Shown piece after piece: positions 1 to 8,524 of a stretch of 32,906 nt of DNA (position 1 is the stretch's first letter; each line of letters starts with the position of its first letter). A program made the position numbers and the translations under genes. Source of the stretch: Streptomyces cellostaticus (lineage in GTDB: Bacteria > Actinomycetota > Actinomycetes > Streptomycetales > Streptomycetaceae). Under the pieces are notes generated by a model that was given only the letters and a program-made list of their open reading frames with translations, was not told the DNA's origin and ran no database searches. The stretch covers positions 1 to 32,906 of the forward strand of contig NZ_KQ948062.1 in NCBI RefSeq assembly GCF_001513965.1, written 5' to 3'.

Positions 1-288
1 TTAGGCGGACACATATGTGAGTGCCGGATACACCTCCGGGTCGCCCTCGACACCGGCCTCACGGAGGATCGGAATGAGGATCTCGGCGAAGCGGTTGAGG
101 GCCTCCTCGGACTCCCAGACGTCGACGACGCGGAAGGTGCTCTCGCCCTGTCCCGCGATGTGTGCGAGCAAACCTTCTACGGGCCAGTCGGCTGGAGATT
201 CCATCCGGTTCTTGCCCCCCGTCAACTTGCGGTTGGTCTCCTCGTACTGCTCCTGTGTGAACTCGGGGGAGATGAGGACGATCGGCAT
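1..288 (-). CDS. Small ABM-like (dimeric alpha/beta barrel) hypothetical protein
   Basis: This is a complete 95-residue ORF with ATG at 288 and TAA at the window edge. A GGAAGGA Shine-Dalgarno sequence sits about 6 nt upstream of the ATG, which fixes the start. The protein begins with a beta strand (PIVLISPEF). A central strand-turn-strand segment (LLAHIAGQGESTFRVVDVWES) is followed by an acidic helix (EEALNRFAEILIPIL). This layout and length match the antibiotic-biosynthesis-monooxygenase-like ferredoxin-fold superfamily, whose members are small homodimeric proteins with varied or unknown roles. No catalytic residue can be assigned, so an enzymatic function is not claimed. It has no same-strand partner in the window, and what follows it beyond base 1 is not visible. 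Confidence 0.75.
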   Translation of the reverse strand: MPIVLISPEFTQEQYEETNRKLTGGKNRMESPADWPVEGLLAHIAGQGESTFRVVDVWESEEALNRFAEILIPILREAGVEGDPEVYPALTYVSA

Positions 289-474
289 TTGGGTCCTTCC
301 AGATCGCGGAGACGCGGCATGGGGCTGCCACGTCTGGGCCGGAATCAGGCGACGGCGACGTCCGCCTGTTCACATAGCGATCCTGGGTCGCGTCGCAGCA
401 TCGCGCATGACTTGCTGCTCCACACGAGACGGAGTCACGCCCGTCGAGGAGGGCGAACGTTGCCTGATGCGGCA

Positions 475-744
475 CTAGCACCAGCTACCCGCAGATCCGG
501 CTCCTCCATCCGCGGCGAGCAACCCTCCCGGCGAGGCAACAAACGGCTCAAGAGGGCCTTCCGCCTCGCCGCGTTCGCCTCACTGTCCCAGCCTGACTCC
601 CGCGCCTACTACGACAGGAAACGACGCGAGGACAAGCACCACGTCGCAGCCCTTGTCAGCCTCGCCCGACGCCGCATCGACGTCCTCTTCGCCATGCTCC
701 GGGACGGCACCTTCTACCAGCCACCCACCCCGGCCACCGTTTGA
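475..744 (+). pseudogene. IS110-family transposase, C-terminal remnant
   Basis: The frame ending at the TGA at 742-744 encodes about 89 residues typical of the C-terminal Transposase_20 part of IS110/IS116/IS902 transposases. Visible hallmarks are LAPATRRSGSSIRGE, the basic RRGNKRLKRAF motif, the SRAYYDRKR block and the ending DVLFAMLRDGTFY. The N-terminal RuvC-like DEDD catalytic domain is absent. Upstream of about 475 the frame no longer resembles the family, so this is a decayed fragment of roughly a fifth of a normal 400-residue transposase. It shows that mobile elements have passed through this island. No inverted repeats are expected, because IS110 elements usually lack them. Confidence 0.85.
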
Positions 745-789
745 CGAAGACCATAGGTGCACTTTTTCGACGTCCAATGACACACGTCG

Positions 790-805
790 GTTCGATGCGT
801 CGAAC
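790..805. promoter_or_regulatory. Inverted repeat upstream of the dynamin-like operon
   Basis: A perfect 6-bp inverted repeat, GTTCGA, 4-bp spacer, TCGAAC, lies about 100 bp upstream of the first dynamin-like gene. It is followed at about 808 by the palindromic ATCGAT run. It could be an operator for the operon. No clear -35/-10 pair could be assigned, so this is only a candidate site. Confidence 0.25.
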
Positions 806-902
806 GAGATCGATCGTTGTGCAGCAGAGAGTAGCTAAGTCGACGCGAAGCGTGTAACCATCACAGTTGGTCGGGACGCGCAGTGCGACGGGGGCGCAGT
901 TG

Positions 903-2876
903 ATGGAAGCTACTCGATGGGCAGAACTTCGGCAGGATCAGGACATCGTACGGCTAGGGGGCTTGACTGACGCTATCCGTGCTCTTGTGGCGGAGGCGGG
1001 CATCGAACCGTCCGCCCACTCGCAGCTCTTGGACCGCGACTGGCTGCAGCGCGTCACGGACCGGGTGTCGGCAATGTTCTCGGTCTTCGTCATTGGCCAG
1101 GTGTCGAGTGGGAAATCCTCACTTATCAACTCGCTTATCGGGCGAAAACTGCTGATATCAGACCCGAATCCGACGGATGGTGTCATCGCGGTTCTCAACG
1201 GCCTCGGGGAGTCCGAGACCGAGGAGTACGCCGAGCGTGTGTGGGCGGACGGGCGCATCACCCGCTTCACCTCGGTCGGGGAAGGGGTGCAGTTCCTGCA
1301 ACAACAGGATGCTCTGGTCGCGAGGCAGTTAGCGTGCCGGGAGGTCCGATTCTACCTGCGCGAACCGATCCTCCGCAGACTTCGACTGATCAGCACGCCG
1401 GGACTGGGCGACCGCATGCAGCAGTTCGAAGACGTAACACTCCGCTATCTCCGGGAGGACGAATCGGATCTGGTTCTGTGGACCTTCTTCCCGGAGAGCG
1501 CCGGCAACATCGAGGAGAGCAGGGTGTTCGCTCGTGCGCTCGCCAATCGCAAGGGCTCGGTCCTCGGCGTCGTAACGCGAAGCCTCGAAGGCCACGAGGA
1601 TGATCCGACGTACGATCCCCACCTCGACCCGGAGTTGGCTGACGTGGTCGGCGGACTGCACGAGGCACTCGATGCGTACCTCTCGGGCGTCGTGCTCTAT
1701 GACTCTGACCGGGCGCGCCACTTGGCGGAACGGAAACGGGCCGACCCTGCGCTGGTGATTGACGCTGAGTTCATTGGCGAAGTTGAACGCTGCGGGCTCG
1801 CCACCCTCCGGCGCACACTCGACGACCTGGTGGGGCCGGACGGAGAGAAGATCGAGCGATCCAGGGTGCGCTTGTTGCTCCTGCGGTGCGCTGGGCACGC
1901 GAGCGGCGTGGCCAATGATGTCGAGCCGCTGATGGAAGAGTTCTTCCGCAGGGCCGCCGCCAGTCAGCAGCATGTGGACAACTGGACGCGGCGTGAGCGC
2001 GAGGTGGTCGAACCCGCCCGGACGCTACTACGGGACGAGATCCAAACGGTGGCGGCCGAGCAAGGAGACGAATTGGCCCGGGTCATGGGCCGTGCCGCTG
2101 CCGACGCTGTTCTGCAGAACTTCAAGTTGATGGAGACTTTGGCACGCTCGGCGGTCGCATGGGCAAGTGATGTCGAATCCGCTGCCGACCGTCTCAACAA
2201 ACACATCCAGTCGGCCACTGAAGAGGCAGTACGTCGTATCCGGTTCTGGGAGCGAACGGGTGCGATGGGCCAGGCGGTTGTCAACGAGCGACTGCGCGTA
2301 CTGCGACAGGAACTTGGTGAGGAGCCGGCTCTCGACGTACCGGCGGCCGACGGGATTCCTGAGAGCGCGGGCCTGTTCTACGGAAGTCCGGGGGCGGCCG
2401 CACAGCACCAGGCAGGTGGGAGCGGTGGGACATTGGCCAAGGTCGCCATGGAGGCCGGGGCTGCCCTGGCCGCGGGAGTTGCCGCGAAGAATGCTGCCAA
2501 GACCGCTGCCGAGCAGGCCGCCAAGGCAGGAGGGGGCACCGCGGTGAAGGGCGCGGCCTCCGTCCTCTCAATCGTCCTTGCAGCGTTCGACGTCAAGAAG
2601 TTGGTGAATGAATTTGGAGAGGGGCGAGAGCGGCTCGCCGAGACGGTTCAGGCGTATTTCGAAACGGAGCGGCCAGCATTCACCAAGATGGTATTCGACC
2701 GCTTGTGGATATCGACGCAGGAGCAGCTCAACGCGCTGCTGGCGCCAAAGCGTAGCTCTCTGGTGCCGCACGCCGCCGCTGCCATGGCATGGAATGCGAC
2801 TGCGGAGCAGATGAACAACCTCAGGGAAGAGCTGATAGCCATGTCCCAGCTATTCTCTGATCGAGCAGACTGTTAA
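903..2876 (+). CDS. Dynamin-like GTPase, first of a tandem pair
   Basis: A 657-residue large GTPase of the bacterial dynamin-like family, which polymerises on membranes and remodels or protects them. The P-loop GQVSSGKSS is at residues 65-73. A G2-type threonine follows in NPTDGV (about 90), and G3 is STPGLGD (164-170), with serine replacing the usual aspartate. A long helical stalk follows. An Ala/Gly-rich hydrophobic stretch at about 510-560 could be the membrane-inserting paddle. I chose ATG 903 because GGGGG at 890-894 is correctly spaced; a TTG at 867 would add 12 residues. The next gene begins 3 bp after the stop, so the two are surely cotranscribed, as in other two-subunit dynamin systems (IniA/IniC, LeoABC). 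Sequence composition is less GC-biased than the genes to the right, which fits acquisition by transfer. Confidence 0.85.
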   Translation: MEATRWAELRQDQDIVRLGGLTDAIRALVAEAGIEPSAHSQLLDRDWLQRVTDRVSAMFSVFVIGQVSSGKSSLINSLIGRKLLISDPNPTDGVIAVLNGLGESETEEYAERVWADGRITRFTSVGEGVQFLQQQDALVARQLACREVRFYLREPILRRLRLISTPGLGDRMQQFEDVTLRYLREDESDLVLWTFFPESAGNIEESRVFARALANRKGSVLGVVTRSLEGHEDDPTYDPHLDPELADVVGGLHEALDAYLSGVVLYDSDRARHLAERKRADPALVIDAEFIGEVERCGLATLRRTLDDLVGPDGEKIERSRVRLLLLRCAGHASGVANDVEPLMEEFFRRAAASQQHVDNWTRREREVVEPARTLLRDEIQTVAAEQGDELARVMGRAAADAVLQNFKLMETLARSAVAWASDVESAADRLNKHIQSATEEAVRRIRFWERTGAMGQAVVNERLRVLRQELGEEPALDVPAADGIPESAGLFYGSPGAAAQHQAGGSGGTLAKVAMEAGAALAAGVAAKNAAKTAAEQAAKAGGGTAVKGAASVLSIVLAAFDVKKLVNEFGEGRERLAETVQAYFETERPAFTKMVFDRLWISTQEQLNALLAPKRSSLVPHAAAAMAWNATAEQMNNLREELIAMSQLFSDRADC

Positions 2877-2879
2877 GCC

Positions 2880-4979
2880 ATGGAAGGGGCAGTGAACCGA
2901 GACCAAGCAGAATGTGAAAGCCAGGTCGGATCCGCGTCCGAGGAAAACCAATTCACACCCGGGCGCCTTCGCATCGAATCCCTCGCCCTGCTTGAAAGAA
3001 TGTCCGCTTTGGTGCGGGCGGTGCAGGTGGGCGGTGCCGAGAATACAGCGTTCCAGGCCGATGTCCATGAGCTTTCGGCACGCTGGGCATACGACGCCCC
3101 GCTGGTGCTCCTGCTCGGTGCCTTTTCATCGGGAAAGACCAGCTTGCTGGCGCGGCTACTGGACTTAGCGTGGCTCCCCGCCGCGAAGACCGCAACCACC
3201 GCAATCCCAACCGAGTTCCGCTTCGGACCAGAACTGCGGGGCGAAGTACGGTTCCGCACTACGGTCCCCTTCACTTTGGCGCCAGGGGCCCTTCGCCGCA
3301 GTGCGCAGGCCACTGCACGTGAGCTACTCGCCTGGCTCCGTAACCCTGACGAATTCGGCGTACGAGAGGCTCACGAAGCCACAGGCGGTGACCGGATACC
3401 GATACAAACAGGGGTGCTCGCTGCCGAGTTGGAGCGAAAGGCCGTAGGCGGCGCGTCGCTCTCCGGCTCGGCCCGGTCCTTCGAACTGTCGCTGTTCCCA
3501 CGGGAGCCAGAGGTGCTCGACCTTGCGGACCCCTCCGAGTTCGCCCGCTACCTGACCGACCCCCGGTTGGCTCTCACGCTCTCCAAGGCCATCTGCGAGC
3601 TGCCACACCCCCACCTGCAACACCTCGCCTTCCTGGACAGTGCCGGCTTGTGCTCGACGGTCGAGTTTCACGCCGACGTCGTGGAAGAACTGCGGCATCG
3701 CAAGCCGGACGGAGTCGTGGTGCTGCTGGATTCCCGTCGCCCAGACTCTCCCACGAACAAGGCCGCGCTTGATGCCCTGCGCCTCTTTGTCAGAACTCCC
3801 GCCGACTACCAGAGGGTAATGTTCGGCCTCACCTGGTGGGACCGTGCTCTGCGGCGGTTTATGAGTGGGGAGGACCATTCATCAGGGGCACCTCGTGATT
3901 TCAGCTCACAAGGCGAGCGGATTTTGGCGACCGCCGAACTCCTCCCGGCCATTCTCCACAAGCTCAAGGACATGGTCGCGGAGGTGGTGGGCGTGCCTGT
4001 GCCGGGTGACCCTACCGTGATTCCCCTGGCACTGGGCCCTGGGGCACCGGCTGAGATGCAGGAGGGACCGGCAGAGCTGTGCCGAAGGCTGGAGTCTGGA
4101 TTCGCGGGACGACTCGGCGTTCGTATGTGGGCCGAACGGTGGAGCACTGCAGTCGACTTCGGTGGCTTGTTGCTGGCGGCGCACAAGAATGCCGTCGGTG
4201 AAGTGCGTCGCCGAATGCACCTTGTCGCCGACGATACAGACCGGGATTGGGAGGCACAGCGGATCATGCGTGAGCGCGAACAACTGCGGACGGCTGTCGC
4301 CCGCGCCACCCGGCAACTCACCGAGGTCATCACGTCGCACGAAAAGAAAATGCTGACGGAGATAGCAGGACGCCGACGCAAGAAGGACCTTCTGGAACAC
4401 GCAGACTCGGGATACGACAGGGCAGCGGAAGCCGCCTTGGCGGCACTTGTCGATACAGCCGCATCCCAAGGCCAGATGATCTCTCGTTTCTACTCGGACA
4501 TCAGTGCGTTGAGACCCATCTCGATCAACTTACGGCTACTAGGCCTTGACGGGGTGACGAAGAGCCGCGTCCGGGATCTGCTGAGCGGTGCCGAGTACTT
4601 GTTCAAGGCCACAAGTGACGCCGTGATCGGCAGCATCGTGGAACTGACGAAGGATGACCGCGAGGCCGCACGCGACATACTCAGGAATCGGCTGCGCACC
4701 ACGATCGACATACTGATCGAAGCGGCACAATCCTGGTGCGCACGTGCTCGGATGCTCGAAGACCAGGCCGTGGCCGAGTTCCATGCACGATCCGATGCTC
4801 TGGCCGCTGGTCAGCAGGAAGCAGAGCGCCTGCAAGAGACGCTGGGACAGCGACTGGTCGTTCTGGAGAGCCTGGAGCAAGCGGTTCGAGAACTGGCCCG
4901 AGACATCGATGACTTCACAGGGGCGCTTGCCGCGCAGCGCGACAGGGAGGCGCGATCTTGGCCCGGGGCGCCGACGTGA
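2880..4979 (+). CDS. Dynamin-like GTPase, second of a tandem pair
   Basis: A 699-residue GTPase starting at ATG 2880, only 3 bp after the preceding stop, so translation is likely coupled. The P-loop GAFSSGKTS is at residues 80-88 and the G3-type motif LDSAG at 252-256. The candidate G2 threonines are in KTATTAIPTEF (103-113). The C-terminal half is helical and charged, and the last 70 residues (ARSDALAAGQQEAERLQETL onward) look like a coiled coil. No strong hydrophobic paddle is seen, unlike its partner. A heteromeric pair is therefore plausible, with one subunit inserting into the membrane and the other bridging. The family is known for membrane fusion or repair, septation and phage tolerance. 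Which of these applies cannot be told from sequence; the island setting favours a defence role. Confidence 0.82.
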   Translation: MEGAVNRDQAECESQVGSASEENQFTPGRLRIESLALLERMSALVRAVQVGGAENTAFQADVHELSARWAYDAPLVLLLGAFSSGKTSLLARLLDLAWLPAAKTATTAIPTEFRFGPELRGEVRFRTTVPFTLAPGALRRSAQATARELLAWLRNPDEFGVREAHEATGGDRIPIQTGVLAAELERKAVGGASLSGSARSFELSLFPREPEVLDLADPSEFARYLTDPRLALTLSKAICELPHPHLQHLAFLDSAGLCSTVEFHADVVEELRHRKPDGVVVLLDSRRPDSPTNKAALDALRLFVRTPADYQRVMFGLTWWDRALRRFMSGEDHSSGAPRDFSSQGERILATAELLPAILHKLKDMVAEVVGVPVPGDPTVIPLALGPGAPAEMQEGPAELCRRLESGFAGRLGVRMWAERWSTAVDFGGLLLAAHKNAVGEVRRRMHLVADDTDRDWEAQRIMREREQLRTAVARATRQLTEVITSHEKKMLTEIAGRRRKKDLLEHADSGYDRAAEAALAALVDTAASQGQMISRFYSDISALRPISINLRLLGLDGVTKSRVRDLLSGAEYLFKATSDAVIGSIVELTKDDREAARDILRNRLRTTIDILIEAAQSWCARARMLEDQAVAEFHARSDALAAGQQEAERLQETLGQRLVVLESLEQAVRELARDIDDFTGALAAQRDREARSWPGAPT

Positions 4980-5046
4980 TGATCCCGGGGTCGGCACACG
5001 AGCGCGCATCACGAGGCCAGGGCAGTGGGCTGAGGTACCGAGAGCG

Positions 5047-5286
5047 GTGAGGCACGAGCTGGAGCCGGGCTCTGATCCGGAGGCGCGCGGGCGCGCCCAA
5101 CCAGGGAGAGCACCCGGGTATACGTCGGTGTTCTCGTCGCCGCTGTCCGCGTCGCCATCACCGGAGCGCACTTCCGATTCAGAGGCTTCACGGCACCTGC
5201 CGGCGCCGATCGAGCCAAGCACCTCCGAGTGTGAAGCAGCACGGCCGGCATCGTCCGACCAGCCGGAGGAGACCTCGGGGGAGTGA
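5047..5286 (+). CDS. Possible small Ser/Pro-rich ORF downstream of dynamin genes
   Basis: A GTG-initiated frame of 79 codons follows the second dynamin gene by 67 bp. It has a clear excess of G/C in third codon positions, which is why it is listed. The product would be low in complexity, rich in Ser, Pro and Glu, and without recognisable domains. There is no good Shine-Dalgarno sequence. It could be a real small protein, or an old C-terminal part of the dynamin-like gene separated by a frameshift near 4975. Confidence 0.22.
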   Translation: MRHELEPGSDPEARGRAQPGRAPGYTSVFSSPLSASPSPERTSDSEASRHLPAPIEPSTSECEAARPASSDQPEETSGE

Positions 5287-5311
5287 CACGTCGCCAAGGG
5301 CGCCAACGTCC

Positions 5312-5452
5312 GTGATGCCGATCACCAGCATCGCGAGCGGTATGACAGCGGTCAGCATCGCTTTCCTGCTCGAGTGCCGGGCCAGACTCGAAGCATTGCG
5401 GCGTTCACTTTTCCAGCACAGGCCATCTCTTGAGCAGTTGCTCTCCGACTGA
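5312..5452 (+). CDS. Possible small single-TM protein after the dynamin genes
   Basis: A GTG at 5312, or the ATG directly after it at 5315, opens a 46-codon frame with high third-position GC. AAGGG at 5296-5300 is a weakly spaced ribosome site. The product has one hydrophobic span (ITSIASGMTAVSIAFLL) followed by a basic amphipathic tail (ARLEALRRSL). A short membrane helper of the dynamin pair is conceivable. The frame is open upstream to an ATG at 5231, but that part shows poorer codon use. Function unknown. Confidence 0.28.
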   Translation: MMPITSIASGMTAVSIAFLLECRARLEALRRSLFQHRPSLEQLLSD

Positions 5453-5637
5453 CCGATCAACTCGACTGAGCCGAACGGCCGAAACGTTGAGCCACGTCAC
5501 CTGTGACATCGGGGCCAGGGTGTGCAGAGGTTCGAGTGCGCCGTTGAGGGAGTCGTGGGGTCGGCGCCCGTGGCTTCCGAATATCCGCACAAGGAAAGGG
5601 ATTTTTTGGTGTTGGGGTGATGTGATCACGGTCAAAG

Positions 5638-5643
5638 GATAAT
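5638..5643 (+). promoter_or_regulatory. Candidate -10 element (GATAAT) for the membrane-protein/NLR operon
   Basis: GATAAT lies 9 bp before the ATG at 5653. If used as a -10, transcription would start almost at the start codon, giving the leaderless mRNA common in Streptomyces. TTGGGG at 5612-5617 is the nearest -35-like hexamer, but its 20-bp spacing is long. The palindrome GTGATCAC at 5622-5629 lies between them and could be an operator. Confidence 0.3.
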
Positions 5644-5652
5644 GATAGTGGG

Positions 5653-6102
5653 ATGACTGGGCGGTTGAGAGCATTGGCATGGAGTGGGGTCGTCGCCGGG
5701 GCTGCGGTCGCAGCCGGGCTGATTGCAGTCGCCGTGTTCGGGGACCTGAACACGGCCGGTCAGCTGGCGGGCATTGCAGGAGCGATCATCTCGCTGTTGG
5801 GCCTCGGGGCCTCGATGTACGCGCTGGTCTCGTATCCGCCTACACAGACAGACGCCAGGTCGATGACGAGAGCCACCGGCAGCCGGTCTGTCGCCGCGGG
5901 CGGGAGCATCGGCAGTGCGGTCACCGGCGACCAAGCGCATGGCGCGCTGGCCGGGGCCGGTGCCGCTCCCTTGCCGCAACCGCCTTCTCCTACGTCGTCC
6001 GGCCGGACGGTGCAGGCCTCCGGGCACCGAGCCGTCGCTGCAGGCGGTGACATCGGCAACGCCATCACCGGCGACGTCAGCACGGAGCCCGGTACCTCAT
6101 GA
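5653..6102 (+). CDS. Two-TM membrane protein with two Gly-rich amyloid-like signalling motifs
   Basis: A 149-residue protein with two predicted membrane helices, at about residues 8-29 and 35-60, and a short loop between them. A disordered Pro/Ser/Ala tail follows. The tail carries two copies of a 20-residue motif, at residues 74-93 and 122-141. Its core is VAAGG(S/D)IG followed by A(V/I)TGD. The downstream NB-ARC/TPR protein carries the same motif at its N-terminus. The gene ends 49 bp before that gene, on the same strand. A shared short motif between an NLR-like protein and a small neighbour is the hallmark of prion-like homotypic signalling (BASS-type motifs). By inference this protein is the membrane effector, possibly forming pores when nucleated by the NLR. 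No enzymatic domain is present. Confidence 0.72.
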   Translation: MTGRLRALAWSGVVAGAAVAAGLIAVAVFGDLNTAGQLAGIAGAIISLLGLGASMYALVSYPPTQTDARSMTRATGSRSVAAGGSIGSAVTGDQAHGALAGAGAAPLPQPPSPTSSGRTVQASGHRAVAAGGDIGNAITGDVSTEPGTS

Positions 6103-6151
6103 GTCGGACTGAGCCGGCACCCGACATGAACCCCACAGCGGGGAGGCAACA

Positions 6152-8524
6152 TTGGAGGGCATGCCGAAGGCGTCCGTGACCGCATCCGGACAGAAATCGG
6201 TCGCTGCGGGCGGCGATGTCGGCCAGGCGGTGACCGGCGATGGCGCTGTAGCAGTGCAGTATCAAATCCAGCACGCCTCGGTGCTGCCTGCACAGGCGTT
6301 CACGCCGGTTACCGAGGTGATGTGCCCGCCAAATTTGACGAACCTGCCGGAACGGCCGGGGATCTTCGTTGGGCGAGAGCAGGAACTCGGCCTCATGGAC
6401 CGGGCGCTTGCCGCTGAGGCCGGGGTGGCCACACAGGTGGTGCACGGCTTGGGAGGTGTCGGAAAGTCGACGCTGGCGGCGCACTGGGCCGTCAGCCGCA
6501 CAGGTGAGCGCAACCCGGTGTGGTGGATCACCGCTGATACCCCTTCTGCCCTTGACGCCGGGCTGGCTGCCCTGGCGGTGGCCCTGCAACCTGCCCTCAC
6601 CGGCGTGCTGCCCTTCGAAACCCTGGCCGAACGCGCGGTGCAGTGGCTAGCTACCCACCAACAGTGGCTGTTGGTCCTGGACAACGTTGCTGAGCTCGCC
6701 GATATTCGGCCACTGCTCGCCCGCGTCCAAACCGGTGCCGTCGTGATTACTAGCCGCCGTGCCACCGGCTGGCATGGCATTGCAACCCCCGTTCAGCTTG
6801 ACGTTCTAGAACAGGGAGAAGCCATTGAGTTGTTCGACCGCATCCTTACCTACGACCGGCCCAAGGCCACAAGCGACGGTGCCGGTTTGGTGTGCAACGA
6901 ACTGGGCCTTCTGTCATTGGCGATTGAACAGGCCGCCGCATTCTGCGCCGAGACCAGCACCACCCCCCGAGATTACTTAGGCCTTCTGGCCAGCTATCCA
7001 GCCGAGTTATACGCGGCCAGCGCAGAAGGCGGCGACGCGGAGCGCACCATCGCGCGTATCTGGCACCTCACCCTGGACCGGCTCGCCGGCGACCCCCTCA
7101 CCGGACAGATCCTGCGCACCCTCGCCTGGTACGCCCCCACCGACATCCCCCGTACCTTGCTGAACACGCTTGCCGCACCTCCGGCGCTGCTGCGTGCCCT
7201 AGGGCGGCTTGCTGCCCACAGCATGCTCACCCTCGACCAAGACAGCATCGCGGTGCACCGATTGGTGCAGGCCGTCTCCCGCACACCCGATCTGTGTGAC
7301 CCCTACCGCCACCCCGACGCAATCACCGAAGCCCGCGCCTTCGCCACCAACGCCCTCACAGCAGCCCTCCCTGCCGACCCTGCGAACCCTTCGACTTGGG
7401 GCGTCTGGCGTGCACTGCTTCCGCACTCCGACGCCCTCACCCGCTATGTCACACCTGACACCGTCGAAACCGCTCGAATCCTCTACGAGACGGGACGATT
7501 CCTTCTTCATCAGGGCGCGGTGAACGGCGCCATGCCCCGGCTCCAGCGCGCCCTTGCGACCTATGAGCTGAATCTTGGTAGCGACCACTCCGATACCCTG
7601 GCTTCGCGGAGCGATCTTGCCGGCGCCTATGAATTTGCCGGAGACCTGCAGAGGGCGATTCCCCTGTACGAACAGACCCTTAATGAGCGCCGACGCCTCC
7701 TTGGCAACGACCACCCCGACACCCTGGCCTCGCGGAGCGATCTTGCCGGTGCCTATGAATCGGCGGGGGACCTGCAGCGGGCCATTCCTCTGTACGAAGA
7801 GACCCTCAACGACATCATCGAGGTACTGGGGAGCAGCCATCGCCATACCATCAGTCTTCGGAACAACCTTGCCTACGCCTACCAGTCTGCAGGCGATCTA
7901 CAAAGAGCGATTACATTGTACGAACAGGCCCTCAGTGAGCGTGTTCGTATACTGGGCAATGACCACCCCGACACCCTGGCTTCCAGAAACCACCTCGCCA
8001 ATGCGCTCCAGGCTGGAGGTAATCTGGAACGGGCCCTTGATCTGCATCAGCAGACACTTGCTCAGCACGTTCGTATCCTGGGCAGCGACCACCCGCATAC
8101 CCTGGCCGCGCGCGACAACCTTGCTATGACCTTTGCACGGTCGGGTGATCTGCAGAGGGCGATTCCGCTGCACGAGCAGGTCCTCAGTGAGCGTGTTCGT
8201 ATCCTGGGCAATGACCACCCCGACGTCCTAGCCTCGCGCAACAACCTTGCCAGTGCCTGTGAATCGGCCGGGGACCTGGAGCGGGCGATCGACCTATACG
8301 AAGAAGTCGTCAATGAATGCAGGCGACTCCTGGGCGAGGATAATCCCCAAACGCTGATTTCGCAGAACAACCTTGCCTACGCCTACCAGACCGCCGGCAA
8401 CTGCTCGCGCGCGATTGCCTTGTACGAAAGCACCCTCACCGGATGTCGGCGAATCTTAGGTGTTCGCCACCCTCTTACCCTGACGGTGTTCCGCAATCTA
8501 GCTGCGTCGAGGCTGGGGCGGTAG
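6152..8524 (+). CDS. NLR-like STAND NTPase: motif - NB-ARC - TPR array
   Basis: A 790-residue sensor-switch protein. Residues 11-30 hold one copy of the Gly-rich motif found twice in the preceding gene. An NB-ARC NTPase follows: the VGRE box at 73-76, P-loop GLGGVGKST at 99-107, Walker B LLVLDNV at 173-179, and sensor-type VVITSRR at 197-203. A winged-helix-like segment with IAVHRLVQ lies near 366-373. From residue 475 the C-terminus is seven 42-residue TPR units plus a partial one. STAND proteins hold ADP at rest and oligomerise when the repeat domain senses a ligand; here that would cluster the N-terminal motif and trigger the membrane partner. I chose the TTG at 6152 because GGGGAGG at 6140-6146 fits it. 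ATG 6161 is the alternative and loses only three residues. Confidence 0.85.
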   Translation: MEGMPKASVTASGQKSVAAGGDVGQAVTGDGAVAVQYQIQHASVLPAQAFTPVTEVMCPPNLTNLPERPGIFVGREQELGLMDRALAAEAGVATQVVHGLGGVGKSTLAAHWAVSRTGERNPVWWITADTPSALDAGLAALAVALQPALTGVLPFETLAERAVQWLATHQQWLLVLDNVAELADIRPLLARVQTGAVVITSRRATGWHGIATPVQLDVLEQGEAIELFDRILTYDRPKATSDGAGLVCNELGLLSLAIEQAAAFCAETSTTPRDYLGLLASYPAELYAASAEGGDAERTIARIWHLTLDRLAGDPLTGQILRTLAWYAPTDIPRTLLNTLAAPPALLRALGRLAAHSMLTLDQDSIAVHRLVQAVSRTPDLCDPYRHPDAITEARAFATNALTAALPADPANPSTWGVWRALLPHSDALTRYVTPDTVETARILYETGRFLLHQGAVNGAMPRLQRALATYELNLGSDHSDTLASRSDLAGAYEFAGDLQRAIPLYEQTLNERRRLLGNDHPDTLASRSDLAGAYESAGDLQRAIPLYEETLNDIIEVLGSSHRHTISLRNNLAYAYQSAGDLQRAITLYEQALSERVRILGNDHPDTLASRNHLANALQAGGNLERALDLHQQTLAQHVRILGSDHPHTLAARDNLAMTFARSGDLQRAIPLHEQVLSERVRILGNDHPDVLASRNNLASACESAGDLERAIDLYEEVVNECRRLLGEDNPQTLISQNNLAYAYQTAGNCSRAIALYESTLTGCRRILGVRHPLTLTVFRNLAASRLGR
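7574..8521 (+). repeat. TPR-coding tandem array, 126-bp units
   Basis: Seven consecutive 42-codon units, each starting with an LG(N/S)DHP-type box, run in perfect register and are followed by a 22-codon partial unit. Several units share long near-identical DNA, for example the segments encoding LGNDHPDTLASR at about 7700, 7952 and 8204. This suggests recent duplication or exchange between units. The array forms the presumed ligand-sensing superhelix of the NLR-like protein. Confidence 0.85.

Noticed and set aside
160..474. N-terminal extension of the IS110 frame
   Set aside because: The frame is open, but before about 475 it does not resemble the transposase and overlaps the antisense ABM-like gene.
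4539..5306. 255-residue minus-strand frame opposite the end of the second dynamin gene
   Set aside because: It is largely antisense to the dynamin coding region and has no domain or ribosome site.
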